This document shows positions 1-8,122 of a DNA stretch of 64,000 bases, piece by piece. This DNA is from Micromonospora sp. NBRC 110009 (lineage in GTDB: Bacteria; Actinomycetota; Actinomycetes; Mycobacteriales; Micromonosporaceae). Where the stretch lies: the NCBI RefSeq assembly GCF_030518795.1, contig NZ_CP130427.1, positions 186,001-250,000 of the forward strand. The letters are read 5' to 3'. The translations under genes and the position numbers were made by a program. Within the stretch, counting starts at the first letter, position 1. Every line of letters begins with the position of its first letter. Below the pieces are notes generated by a model. It was not told where the DNA came from and searched no databases. It worked only from the letters and a program-made list of their open reading frames with translations.

Positions 1-1588
1 CGGCCTGCCCGGCGTAGTTGGCCGGGCCGAGGCCGAGCCGGACCTTGGTGTCGGTGAGGGCCCGCCAGGTCGGCAGCTCGCGCCGCTCGGCCGCCCGGCC
101 GGGCAGCAGCCCCGCCGGGCGCTCCTGCACGGTCCACGCGATGTCCGGGCGCGGCGCCGCCGGGGCGAGACCGGAGATGTCCCGGTAGAGCTTGAGCAGC
201 GTGCCGCTCTGCCGCTCCCAGGAGAGGTCGTCGAGGATCTCCTCGCTGATGTGCCCGGCCAGCTCCGACCGACGGGCGGTGGCCCGCTCGACCGCGGCGA
301 CGAAGCCCGCCACGTCGCCGGAGGGGAACACCTCGCCGATGTCGTGCTGCTTGACGTACGCGCTGACCACCTGCACGTCGCTGGTGACCAGGGGCAGCCC
401 CGCGTGCAGGTACTCGGAGACCTTGGTCGGCAGGGAGAGCTCGCAGTTGGGCGTGCGCTGGAACGGGATCAGCCCCAGGTCGGCCGAGCTGAGGTAGTCG
501 GCGACCTCGTAGGGCGCCACGTAGGGCAGCAGGTGCACCCGGTCGCGGGCGCCGAGCGCCTCGGCCTTGGCCAGCAGCTCCTCGAGCAGCGGGGTCATCC
601 GTCCGGTGACCAGCGCCAGGTGGTGCTCGGGCAGCTTCGGCAGGGCCGCGATCACGGTGTCCAGGCCGCGCTCCGGGCCGATCCAGCCGCCGTAGACCAT
701 CAGCGGGACGTCCTCGGCCAGGCCGACCCGGGCGCGCACGGACGCCTCGACGTTGCCGCTGCGGATACCGTCCCGGACCGGCGAGTTGCCGACCACCAGC
801 GGGCTCTTCGGCAGCGCGTACTGGCTGCGCAGCATCTCGGCGATCTGCTCGGAGACGGTCACCACGGCGTCGGCCCGGGCGATGAACTCCCGCTCGGCGG
901 CCTTCACGCCGCTGGCCTGGTGCGGCTTGGGCCACTCCACGCCCTGGACGTACTCGTGGGCGTCGTAGAGCCAGACGCACTTCTTGCCCCGGGCGCGCAG
1001 CCGGGCCGCGCTCATCGCCGCGGCGGGGATGGTGTTGATGTCGTTGGCGTGGATGACGTCCGGCTCGAGCTCCTCGAGCACCGGCCCGAAGGCCAGGTCG
1101 ATGTCGAGCAGGATCGGCCAGTCGGTCCGCCAGTCACCGGTCGGCGCGCCCGGCTTGCTGCCGTGGAACTGCTCCCAACCCCAGGCGCGCACGCGCAGCT
1201 CGTGGAACGTCTCGTGGGCCTTGATCCAGGCGCGCGGCGGCGGGTTCGCCTTGCCGGTCTGCTTGCGCAGCCACGCCTGGTGCCGGGCGCGGTAGCGGTT
1301 CAGCGCCGACTTGTCGGGGATGCGGAACTGGGTGAGCACGCGGCGCACCCGGTGCCGGCTGCCGTGCTGCCGGGAGAGCACCGGCGGGACGGGAACGCGG
1401 ATCACCTCGATCGGGCCCATCGCGGAGTGCTCGGGCTCCTTGCCCTTCTTCTTCGGGCTGCGACCCACCAGGACGACGTCCCAGCCGTCCCGGGCGGCGG
1501 CGATGGCGGTCTTCTGGACGCGGGAGTCTCCGGTGATGCCGTTCGCGACCAGGACGACGAGTCTCGGCGGGCGGGAGGGCGATGACAT
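1..1588 (-). CDS. GT4-family glycosyltransferase, 3' end beyond window
   Basis: Open frame on the minus strand from ATG at 1588 to the window edge with no stop, so the C-terminus is missing (at least 529 residues). It begins MSSPSRPPRLVVLVANGITG, a typical GT-B N-terminal Rossmann start, and contains VIHANDIN, SADLGLIPF and PTKVSEYLHAGLPLV, the donor-binding C-terminal region of family 4 glycosyltransferases. A GAAGGA ribosome-binding site lies just upstream. It is the last visible gene of a minus-strand run TetR - aminotransferase - dehydrogenase - glycosyltransferase, which suggests it adds the amino sugar made by the two preceding genes. The insert around residues 40-140, rich in basic residues, is longer than in small GT4 enzymes. 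The specific sugar is not predictable. Confidence 0.85.
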   Translation of the reverse strand, partial: MSSPSRPPRLVVLVANGITGDSRVQKTAIAAARDGWDVVLVGRSPKKKGKEPEHSAMGPIEVIRVPVPPVLSRQHGSRHRVRRVLTQFRIPDKSALNRYRARHQAWLRKQTGKANPPPRAWIKAHETFHELRVRAWGWEQFHGSKPGAPTGDWRTDWPILLDIDLAFGPVLEELEPDVIHANDINTIPAAAMSAARLRARGKKCVWLYDAHEYVQGVEWPKPHQASGVKAAEREFIARADAVVTVSEQIAEMLRSQYALPKSPLVVGNSPVRDGIRSGNVEASVRARVGLAEDVPLMVYGGWIGPERGLDTVIAALPKLPEHHLALVTGRMTPLLEELLAKAEALGARDRVHLLPYVAPYEVADYLSSADLGLIPFQRTPNCELSLPTKVSEYLHAGLPLVTSDVQVVSAYVKQHDIGEVFPSGDVAGFVAAVERATARRSELAGHISEEILDDLSWERQSGTLLKLYRDISGLAPAAPRPDIAWTVQERPAGLLPGRAAERRELPTWRALTDTKVRLGLGPANYAGQA

Positions 1589-1667
1589 TCGCGGTCCTTC
1601 GTGGAATGAGGGGCGGACGGGTTCGCGCCCGGCCGCGGCCCGCCGGTGCGGGCCGCGGCCGCCCGGG

Positions 1668-2705
1668 TCAGCGGGTAGGGACGGCGCCCTCGGCGGGGGA
1701 CGCGTGCCGCGCCCCAACGGTCACGGTGCTGCCGTCCGAGGCCGAACGCAGCAGCGCCCCGGCCACCTCGACGGTGCGCAGTCCCTGACGGAGCGTGACG
1801 ATGTCGCTCTCCTTGCCCTCCACCGCGTCGCGGAACCGCTCGTGCTCGACGAGCAGCGGCTCGCGCTTCGGGATGGCGTAGCGCACCATGTCGCCCTCGG
1901 CCACCCCGCGGAAGGCGCGCAGCGCCTCCCACTCGGTGTCGATCGCGCCGTTGGCGTAGAAGGTCAGGTCCGCGGTGAGCGTGTCGGCGACGAAGCAGCC
2001 CTTGTCGCCGGTGATCACAGTGGACCGCTCCTTGAGCGGGCTGAGCCAGTTGACCAGGTGGTTGACCATGGTGCCGTCGGTGAGCTGGCCGACCACGGCG
2101 ACCATGTCCTCGTGCAGCCGGCCGCTGCGGGACACCGTCCGGGCCGAAACCGAGGTGTATTCCTGGCCGGTGACCCAGCTGGTCAGGTCGATGTCGTGGG
2201 TGGCGAGGTCCATGACCACGCCGACGTCGGCGATCCGGTGCGGGAACGGGCCCTGCCGCCGGGTGACGACCTGGTAGACCTCGCCCAGCTCACCGGCCTC
2301 CAGCCGCAGCCGCAGGCTCTGCAGGGCCGGGTTGTAGCGCTCGATGTGGCCGACGCCGGCGACCAGCCCGGCCGCCTCGAACGCCTCGACCAGCCGGGTG
2401 GCCGCCTCGACGGACTGGGCCAGCGGCTTCTCGATCAGCGCGCTGACGCCGTTGCGGGCCAGCTCCAGGCCGACCTGCTCGTGCAGCGCGGTCGGGCAGG
2501 CGACCACCGCGTAGTCGATCCCCATGGCGAGCAGCTCGCCCAGCTCGGGCACGACCGGCGCGCGCAGGGTGCCGGTGACGTCGCCGGCCGGGTCGACGAT
2601 GCCGACCAGCTCGACGCCGTCGAGGCCGGAGAGCACCCGGCCGTGGTTGCGACCCATCGCGCCGAGGCCGATCAGGCCGGCGCGCAGCTTGCGGCCCTGG
2701 CTCAT
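1668..2705 (-). CDS. Gfo/Idh/MocA-family sugar dehydrogenase (WlbA-like)
   Basis: 345 residues. The N-terminus carries the NAD(P)-binding GLGAMG motif at residues 13-18 and the family EKPLA motif near residue 95, whose lysine is the usual catalytic residue of WlbA-type enzymes. The ATG at 2705 overlaps the stop of the upstream aminotransferase (ATGA), which fixes the start and implies translational coupling. A Gfo/Idh oxidoreductase followed or preceded by a DegT aminotransferase is the classic pair that oxidises then aminates C3 of a nucleotide-activated sugar (for example UDP-GlcNAcA in the Wlb pathway). No acetyltransferase (WlbB/D) is present in the window, so the final sugar is uncertain. 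Function at family level is clear; the substrate is inferred. Confidence 0.9.
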   Translation of the reverse strand: MSQGRKLRAGLIGLGAMGRNHGRVLSGLDGVELVGIVDPAGDVTGTLRAPVVPELGELLAMGIDYAVVACPTALHEQVGLELARNGVSALIEKPLAQSVEAATRLVEAFEAAGLVAGVGHIERYNPALQSLRLRLEAGELGEVYQVVTRRQGPFPHRIADVGVVMDLATHDIDLTSWVTGQEYTSVSARTVSRSGRLHEDMVAVVGQLTDGTMVNHLVNWLSPLKERSTVITGDKGCFVADTLTADLTFYANGAIDTEWEALRAFRGVAEGDMVRYAIPKREPLLVEHERFRDAVEGKESDIVTLRQGLRTVEVAGALLRSASDGSTVTVGARHASPAEGAVPTR

Positions 2706-3811
2706 CGGGCACCCCCGGCCAGGTTCGCGCCCTCGGCGATCCGCTCCAGGTCGGCCTGGCTGAGCGACGGGTGCACCGGCAGCGAGACGACCTCGGCCGC
2801 GGCCCGCTCGGTCTCCGGCAGGTCCCACGGGCCCGGCTTGCCGTCCTCGGTCAGGTACGGCTTGAGGCGGTGGATCGGGGTCGGGTAGTAGACGGCGTTG
2901 CCGATGCCCAGCTCGGTCAGGCGGGCCATGGCGGCGTCCCGGTTGCCCTGCACCCGCACCGTGTACTGGTGGTAGACGTGCCGGGCGGCGTCGGCCACCG
3001 GCGGGGTCACCATGCCGGTGATGTTGGAGTCGAGGAACTTGGCGTTGGCCCGGCGCTGCTCGGTCCACTCCCCCAGCTGGGTCAGCTGCACCCGGCCGAT
3101 GGCGGCGGCCACGTCGGTCATCCGCATGTTGGCGCCGACGATCTCGTTGGCGTACCGCTGCTCCATGCCCTGGTTGCGCAGCAGCCGCAGGGTGCGGGCG
3201 AGGCCGGCGTCGGCGGTGCTGATCATGCCGCCCTCCAGGGCGTGCATGTTCTTGGTGGGGTAGAAGCTGAAGCAGCCGGCGGTGCCGAACGCGCCGACCG
3301 GGGTGCCGTGCAGGCTGGCGCCGTGCGCCTGGGCGGCGTCCTCGACCACGGCGAGGTTGTGCCGCTCGGCGATCGCCATGATCTTGTCCATCGCGGCGGG
3401 GTGGCCGTAGAGGTGGACCGGCATGATGGCGACGGTCCGCGGGGTCACCGCGGCGGCGACCGCCTCCGGGTCGACGCAGAAGCTGCCCGGCTCGATGTCC
3501 ACGAAGACCGGCTCGGCGCCGACCAGCCGGACCGCGTTGGCGCTGGCCGCGAAGGAGAACGACGGCACGATCACCTCGTCGCCCGGGCCGAAGCCGAGCG
3601 CCATCAGGGTCAGCTGCAGGGCGGAGGTGCCGGAGTTGACGGCGACGCAGTGCCGGCCGGCGACGAGCTCGCCGAACTCCTCCTCGAACGCCGCGACCTC
3701 GGGCCCCTGCACCACCTTGCCGCTACGCAGCACCCGGACAGCCGCCTCAATCTCGGCTTCGCCGATGATCGGCCGTGCTGGTGGGATAAAGTCTGGGTGC
3801 TGCCCAGCCAT
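2702..3811 (-). CDS. DegT/DnrJ/EryC1-family PLP sugar aminotransferase
   Basis: 369 residues when started at the ATG at 3811, which has an AGGAGGA site six bases upstream; a longer open frame to 3907 lacks one. The fold-type I signature residues are present: VVEDAAQAHG (Asp158, contacts the PLP ring nitrogen) and FSFYPTKN (Lys187, Schiff base to PLP). The C-terminal part has the substrate-loop sequence YYPTPIHRLKPY typical of nucleotide-sugar aminotransferases. It should aminate a keto-sugar nucleotide produced by the adjacent dehydrogenase, with which it overlaps by four bases. Position (C3 or C4) cannot be read from the sequence. Confidence 0.92.
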   Translation of the reverse strand: MAGQHPDFIPPARPIIGEAEIEAAVRVLRSGKVVQGPEVAAFEEEFGELVAGRHCVAVNSGTSALQLTLMALGFGPGDEVIVPSFSFAASANAVRLVGAEPVFVDIEPGSFCVDPEAVAAAVTPRTVAIMPVHLYGHPAAMDKIMAIAERHNLAVVEDAAQAHGASLHGTPVGAFGTAGCFSFYPTKNMHALEGGMISTADAGLARTLRLLRNQGMEQRYANEIVGANMRMTDVAAAIGRVQLTQLGEWTEQRRANAKFLDSNITGMVTPPVADAARHVYHQYTVRVQGNRDAAMARLTELGIGNAVYYPTPIHRLKPYLTEDGKPGPWDLPETERAAAEVVSLPVHPSLSQADLERIAEGANLAGGAR

Positions 3812-3903
3812 GGGGGATCCTCCTGGTGTAGATGGTGCTGGTGGGGGTTCGGTTGGCGATAGTAGCCGGTCCGACTGAGCGGTAAATTGTGCTCCCGCAA
3901 CGT

Positions 3904-4584
3904 TCATGCGCCGGCCCGGTGCGGTTCAGATTCGGTCAGGGTGCGGGCGTCCCACACCTCTTGGTCCTGCTCGGCCGAACCCGTACATGCTACTCGCAGA
4001 GCCGCGACGACAGCGGTTGCCATGCGGCTGAGCTGAGGCGTGTCCAGGGGTGACCGGGAGATCGCCAGGCGCCAGTAGACGGGGCCGACGATCAGGTCAG
4101 CCGCGGCCCACGGGTCGGCGCCGGCCGGCAGCTCGCCGCGGGCGACCGCCCGGCCGATCACGATCTCGCCGACGCGCGCCTGGTAGTCGCGCATCGCCTT
4201 CTCCAGCGTCTCCGCGATCTGCGGGTTGCGCGCCGCCTCGGCGAGCAGGTCGGGAATGATCTGCGACGCCAGCGGGTGGCTGAGCGCCCCGGAGGCGACG
4301 AGGAGCAGCACCTCGACGTCCCCGTGCAGGGTGCCGGTGTCGAGCAGGGGCAGCTTGCGCCCCGCGGCGGCGGTCACCATGTCGAGCACCAACTCGAGCT
4401 TGGAGCGCCAGCGGCGGTAGATCGCCGTCTTGCTGACCCCGGCCCGCCGGGCGACCGCCTCGATCGACAGTCGTCCGTATCCGACCTGCGCCAGCTCCTG
4501 CATGACGGCCCGCCGGATGCCCTTGGTGATGTCGTCGCGAAGAACGGCCGCGCCGGCCGGTGCCCGCCTCTTGTCGGTCTTCAC
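3904..4584 (-). CDS. TetR/AcrR-family transcriptional regulator
   Basis: 226 residues from GTG at 4584. The N-terminal helix-turn-helix spans about residues 39-59 (LSIEAVARRAGVSKTAIYRRW), followed by an all-helical ligand domain with a TetR_C-like motif (DPWAAADLIVGPVYWRLAIS). The GTG lies seven bases after a TACATT -10 box with no ribosome-binding site, so the message is probably leaderless; the open frame continues upstream but through the promoter. It heads the aminotransferase/dehydrogenase/glycosyltransferase genes (92-bp gap) and is divergent from the ABC exporter, so it is a good candidate to control both directions. Confidence 0.88.
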   Translation of the reverse strand: MKTDKRRAPAGAAVLRDDITKGIRRAVMQELAQVGYGRLSIEAVARRAGVSKTAIYRRWRSKLELVLDMVTAAAGRKLPLLDTGTLHGDVEVLLLVASGALSHPLASQIIPDLLAEAARNPQIAETLEKAMRDYQARVGEIVIGRAVARGELPAGADPWAAADLIVGPVYWRLAISRSPLDTPQLSRMATAVVAALRVACTGSAEQDQEVWDARTLTESEPHRAGA

Positions 4585-4591
4585 GGGGAAC

Positions 4592-4619
4592 AATGTAGCG
4601 CAACGACGGTACGGTTGCG
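4592..4619 (-). promoter_or_regulatory. Promoter of the TetR gene with a 21-bp dyad, candidate TetR operator
   Basis: On the minus strand a TACATT hexamer (4597-4592) precedes the GTG at 4584 by seven bases. Immediately upstream, 4599-4619 is an imperfect palindrome: CGCAAC, a nine-base centre GACGGTACG, then GTTGCG. Its size and position across the -10/-35 spacer fit an autoregulatory TetR operator. The -35 element is weak. No binding data; inferred from symmetry and position. Confidence 0.5.
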
Positions 4620-4748
4620 TCCCGACGTGTTTTGGACTACCTTCCACGCAGCAGCGAGGCACCCTCCCCACACCGGCCACGCTAGATTTCAACGCCGCGA
4701 CACATTCTCATTGCTCCCCATCAGCACGAAAGATCGGAGCGCCTGACC

Positions 4749-5651
4749 ATGGCCAACACCGCGGTGGCCGACCCCGAATCCGGGCTCACCCGGGCCCAGC
4801 TCGCGCAGCGGTACGGGCTCCGGATCGCCGGGGAACGCCCGCCCCTGGCCGAGTACGCCCGCCGCCTGTGGGCGTACCGACACTTCATGACCGCGTACTC
4901 GCGGGCGAAGGTCGCCTCGTCGTTCAGCCAGACACAGCTCGGCCAGCTGTGGCAGGTGCTGACCCCGCTCACCAACGCGGCGGTCTACTACCTGATCTTC
5001 GGCGTGATCCTGTCCCAGCACCGGACCGTGCCGAACTTCATCGCGTACCTCTGCACCGGTGTGTTCATCTTCATGTTCACCCAGAGCGCGGTGCTCCAGG
5101 GCACCAGCGCCATCACGGGCAACCTGGGGCTGATCCGGGCGCTGCAGTTCCCGCGGGCGGCGCTGCCGATCACCGTCACCCTGGTGCAGCTCCAGCAGCT
5201 GCTCATGTCGATGGTGGTGCTGGCCGGCATCGTCCTGCTGACCGGCGAGCCGCTGTCCTTCCGCTGGCTGCTGATCGCCCCGATGCTGCTGCTGCAGACC
5301 GTCTTCAACGTCGGGCTGACCATGGTGATGGCCCGGCTCGGCTCGAAGCTCACCGACCTCAAGCAGGTCATGCCGTTCGTGCTGCGGACCTGGATGTACG
5401 CCTCCGGCGTGCTCTACCCGGTCTCGCTCTTCCGGGAGCACCTGCCGCACTGGGCGGCCAAGCTGCTGGAGTGCAACCCGCCGCTGGTCTTCATCGAGTT
5501 GGCCCGCTACGCGCTGCTCGACTCCCACCAGCCGCACATGACGACCTCGCCGCTGATTCTCTGGGGCCTCGCCCTGGCCTGGGCGGTCGTGATGGGTCTC
5601 GGTGGGTTCGTCTACTTCTGGCGTGGAGAAGAGGAGTACGGACGTGGCTGA
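4749..5651 (+). CDS. Polysaccharide ABC exporter, permease (Wzm/TagG type)
   Basis: 300 residues with a cytosolic N-terminus followed by about six membrane segments (ABC-2 transporter fold): hydrophobic stretches near residues 75-95, 105-130, 150-175, 175-200, 215-235 and 275-295. The segment just before the first membrane helix has SFSQTQLGQLWQVLTPL, typical of teichoic acid and O-antigen permeases. It should move a lipid-linked glycopolymer across the plasma membrane with the ATPase encoded next, which overlaps its stop by eight bases. A CGGAG site precedes the ATG. Its neighbours (CDP-ribitol synthase, polyol-phosphate polymerase) point to a teichoic-acid-like substrate. Confidence 0.92.
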   Translation: MANTAVADPESGLTRAQLAQRYGLRIAGERPPLAEYARRLWAYRHFMTAYSRAKVASSFSQTQLGQLWQVLTPLTNAAVYYLIFGVILSQHRTVPNFIAYLCTGVFIFMFTQSAVLQGTSAITGNLGLIRALQFPRAALPITVTLVQLQQLLMSMVVLAGIVLLTGEPLSFRWLLIAPMLLLQTVFNVGLTMVMARLGSKLTDLKQVMPFVLRTWMYASGVLYPVSLFREHLPHWAAKLLECNPPLVFIELARYALLDSHQPHMTTSPLILWGLALAWAVVMGLGGFVYFWRGEEEYGRG

Positions 5652-6444
5652 GCAGATCCAGCCGGCGGGCAGCGCCGCCGTCGTCGACTCGGGGCGCGTC
5701 CCCACCGTCGTGGTGGACGACGTGCACGTGATCTACCGGGTGCACAAGGGCGCCACCGGGGGCACCAGCCCGGTCTCCGCCCTCAAGCGCATCGTGTCCC
5801 GGACCAGCGCGCCGAACATCCGCGAGGTGCACGCGGTCAAGGGGGTGAGCTTCACCGCGTACGAGGGTGAGGCCATCGGCCTGATCGGCAGCAACGGCTC
5901 CGGCAAGTCGACCCTGCTGCGGGCCATCGCCGGCCTGCTGCCGCCGGCCCGGGGCGCCGTCTACACCCAGGGCCAGCCCTCGCTGCTCGGCGTGAACGCG
6001 GCCCTGCTCAACGACCTTTCCGGCGAGCGCAACGTGGTGCTCGGCTGCCTGGCCATGGGCATGCCGCCGGAGGAGGTCAAGCGGCTGGCGCCGGAGATCA
6101 TCGAGTTCTCCGGGATCAACGAGCGGGGCGACTTCGCCTCGCTGCCGATGCGGACCTACTCCTCCGGCATGGGCGCCCGGCTGCGCTTCGCCATCTCCTC
6201 GGCGAAGAAGCACGACGTGCTGCTCATCGACGAGGCCCTCGCCACCGGTGACCGCAAGTTCCGCGCGCGCAGCGAGCAGCGGGTCCGGGAGCTGCGCGAC
6301 AGCGCCGGCACGGTGTTCCTGGTCAGCCACTCCATCGGCTCGATCCGGGACACCTGCGAGCGGACCCTCTGGCTGGAGAGCGGCGTCCTGCGGATGGACG
6401 GCCCCACCGACGAGGTCTGCGACGCGTACGAGAACCAGAAGTAG
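5644..6444 (+). CDS. Polysaccharide ABC exporter, ATP-binding subunit (Wzt/TagH type)
   Basis: 266 residues from GTG at 5644, with a GAGGAG site upstream; an in-frame ATG at 5602 lies within the permease and is unlikely. Walker A GSNGSGKST is near residue 82, the signature YSSGMGARL near residue 175 and Walker B DVLLIDEAL just after, with the switch histidine in LVSHS. The N-terminal extension before the core and the lack of a C-terminal carbohydrate-binding domain resemble TagH-like and short Wzt proteins. It powers the permease encoded by the preceding overlapping gene. A perfect hairpin follows the stop. Confidence 0.93.
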   Translation: MAEQIQPAGSAAVVDSGRVPTVVVDDVHVIYRVHKGATGGTSPVSALKRIVSRTSAPNIREVHAVKGVSFTAYEGEAIGLIGSNGSGKSTLLRAIAGLLPPARGAVYTQGQPSLLGVNAALLNDLSGERNVVLGCLAMGMPPEEVKRLAPEIIEFSGINERGDFASLPMRTYSSGMGARLRFAISSAKKHDVLLIDEALATGDRKFRARSEQRVRELRDSAGTVFLVSHSIGSIRDTCERTLWLESGVLRMDGPTDEVCDAYENQK

Positions 6445-6446
6445 TC

Positions 6447-6494
6447 CGACGGAGCGCACCGGTCCGGTTCCGCCCGGGTCGGTGCGCTCCGTCG
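6447..6494 (+). terminator. Intrinsic terminator after the ABC exporter genes
   Basis: A perfect 15-bp stem (6447-6461 CGACGGAGCGCACCG with 6480-6494) and an 18-base loop begin three bases after the ATPase stop. There is only a short T-poor tail, as is common in actinomycetes. It separates the exporter from the CDP-ribitol synthase gene, which therefore probably has its own promoter in 6495-6588. Confidence 0.8.
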
Positions 6495-6588
6495 TTCGCG
6501 TTATGGTTTCCTCGGTTGCCCACCAAAGTTCACCACCCGGTCACCGAGGCGTAAAAACCCCATCCCCCGCAGAAGTGAGGAACGGCAA

Positions 6589-8100
6589 ATGACGCAGGAC
6601 CGCACCATCGCACCGGACGCCGCATCGGCGAGCCCGGCGCCCTGGCGCCCCTCGCGGACGGTGGCGGTGATCCTCGCCGGGGGGACCGGGACCCGCCTCG
6701 GGCTGGGCATCCCGAAGCAGCTGCTGAAGATCGCGGGCAAGCCGATCATCGAGCACACCCTGGCCGTCTTCGAGGCCGCGCCGGAGATCGACGACATCAT
6801 CGTGCTGATGGCCGCCGGCCACGTGCCCGACGCCGAGCAGATCGTCGCCAACGCCGGCTTCCGCAAGGTCACCAAGGTGATCGAGGGCGGCGACACCCGC
6901 AACGACACCACCCGCATCGCGCTCGACGCGGTCGGCGAGGGTGACGTCAACGTCCTCTTCCACGACGCGGTCCGGCCGCTGGTCAGCGCCCGGATCGTCC
7001 GCGAGTGCGTGAACGCGCTCTGGACGTACGCGGCGGTGGACGTGGCCATCCCGTCGGCCGACACGATCATCCAGGTCGACGCGGACGACTGCATCACCGA
7101 CATCCCGGTCCGCTCGACCCTGCGCCGGGGCCAGACCCCGCAGGCGTTCCGGTCCGGCACCATCCGCGAGGCGTACCGGCGGGCCGAGGGCGACCCGCAC
7201 TTCGCCGCCACCGACGACTGCGGCGTGGTGCTGCGCTACCTGCCCGGCACGCCGATCAAGGTGATCGACGGCTCGGACGAGAACATCAAGGTCACCCACC
7301 CGGTCGACGTGCACCTGGCGGACAAGCTCTTCCAGCTCGCCGCCGCCCAGGCGCCCAAGGTCAGCGACCACCGCAGCTACACCGAGGAGCTGACCGGCCG
7401 GACCATCGTGGTCTTCGGCGGCAGCTACGGCATCGGCCACGACCTGACCGAGCTGGCCCGCCGCTACGGCGCCCAGGTCTTCCCGTTCAGCCGCTCCACC
7501 ACCGGCACGCACGTGGAGCGGGCCGAGGACGTGGCCGAGGCGCTGAAGACCGCCTTCGAGGCGACCGGCCGGATCGACCACGTGGTGGTCACCGCCGGCA
7601 TCCTGGAGAAGGGGGCGCTCGCGGAGATGGACCAGGACACCATGGACCGGCTCCTGCACGTCAACTTCGTCGGCCCGGTCACCATCGCCCGGCAGTCCCT
7701 GCCCTACCTCCAGCAGACCAAGGGCCAGCTGCTGCTCTACACGTCCAGCTCCTACACCCGGGGCCGGGCCCGGTACGCGCTCTACTCGGCCACCAAGGCC
7801 GCGCTGGTCAACCTGACCCAGGCGCTGGCCGACGAGTGGGCGGAGTTCGGCGTACGGGTCAACTGCGTCAACCCGGAGCGCACCGCCACCCCGATGCGCA
7901 CCAAGGCGTTCGGCGAGGAGCCGGAGCACACCCTGCTCTCCGCCGAGGCGGTCGCGCAGGCCTCCCTGGACGTGCTGATCTCCGAACTGACCGGCCAGGT
8001 GATCGACGTGCGCCGGGCGCCCGGCGAGCCGGTCGCGGCGGTGCCCGCCCAGGCCGGCCCGCAGTCATCCGAGCAGCTGCCCACCGGCGTCGACGCCTGA
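6589..8100 (+). CDS. Bifunctional CDP-ribitol synthase (cytidylyltransferase + SDR reductase; Bcs1/Acs1 type)
   Basis: 503 residues. Residues about 20-250 form an IspD-like cytidylyltransferase (LAGGTGTRLGLGIPKQLLKI, then FHDAVRPLV). Residues about 265-480 form a short-chain dehydrogenase with the nucleotide-binding GGSYGIG and the catalytic YSATK. This fusion is the arrangement of Haemophilus Acs1/Bcs1, which reduces ribulose 5-phosphate with NADPH and couples the ribitol 5-phosphate to CTP. CDP-ribitol is the precursor of ribitol-phosphate teichoic acids, and the next gene encodes a TagF-like polymerase. A GAGGAACGG site precedes the ATG. The last 35 residues are a low-complexity tail. Substrate is inferred from family and context. 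Confidence 0.87.
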   Translation: MTQDRTIAPDAASASPAPWRPSRTVAVILAGGTGTRLGLGIPKQLLKIAGKPIIEHTLAVFEAAPEIDDIIVLMAAGHVPDAEQIVANAGFRKVTKVIEGGDTRNDTTRIALDAVGEGDVNVLFHDAVRPLVSARIVRECVNALWTYAAVDVAIPSADTIIQVDADDCITDIPVRSTLRRGQTPQAFRSGTIREAYRRAEGDPHFAATDDCGVVLRYLPGTPIKVIDGSDENIKVTHPVDVHLADKLFQLAAAQAPKVSDHRSYTEELTGRTIVVFGGSYGIGHDLTELARRYGAQVFPFSRSTTGTHVERAEDVAEALKTAFEATGRIDHVVVTAGILEKGALAEMDQDTMDRLLHVNFVGPVTIARQSLPYLQQTKGQLLLYTSSSYTRGRARYALYSATKAALVNLTQALADEWAEFGVRVNCVNPERTATPMRTKAFGEEPEHTLLSAEAVAQASLDVLISELTGQVIDVRRAPGEPVAAVPAQAGPQSSEQLPTGVDA

Positions 8101-8122
8101 GCCGCGGGACGGGACGAGCCAG

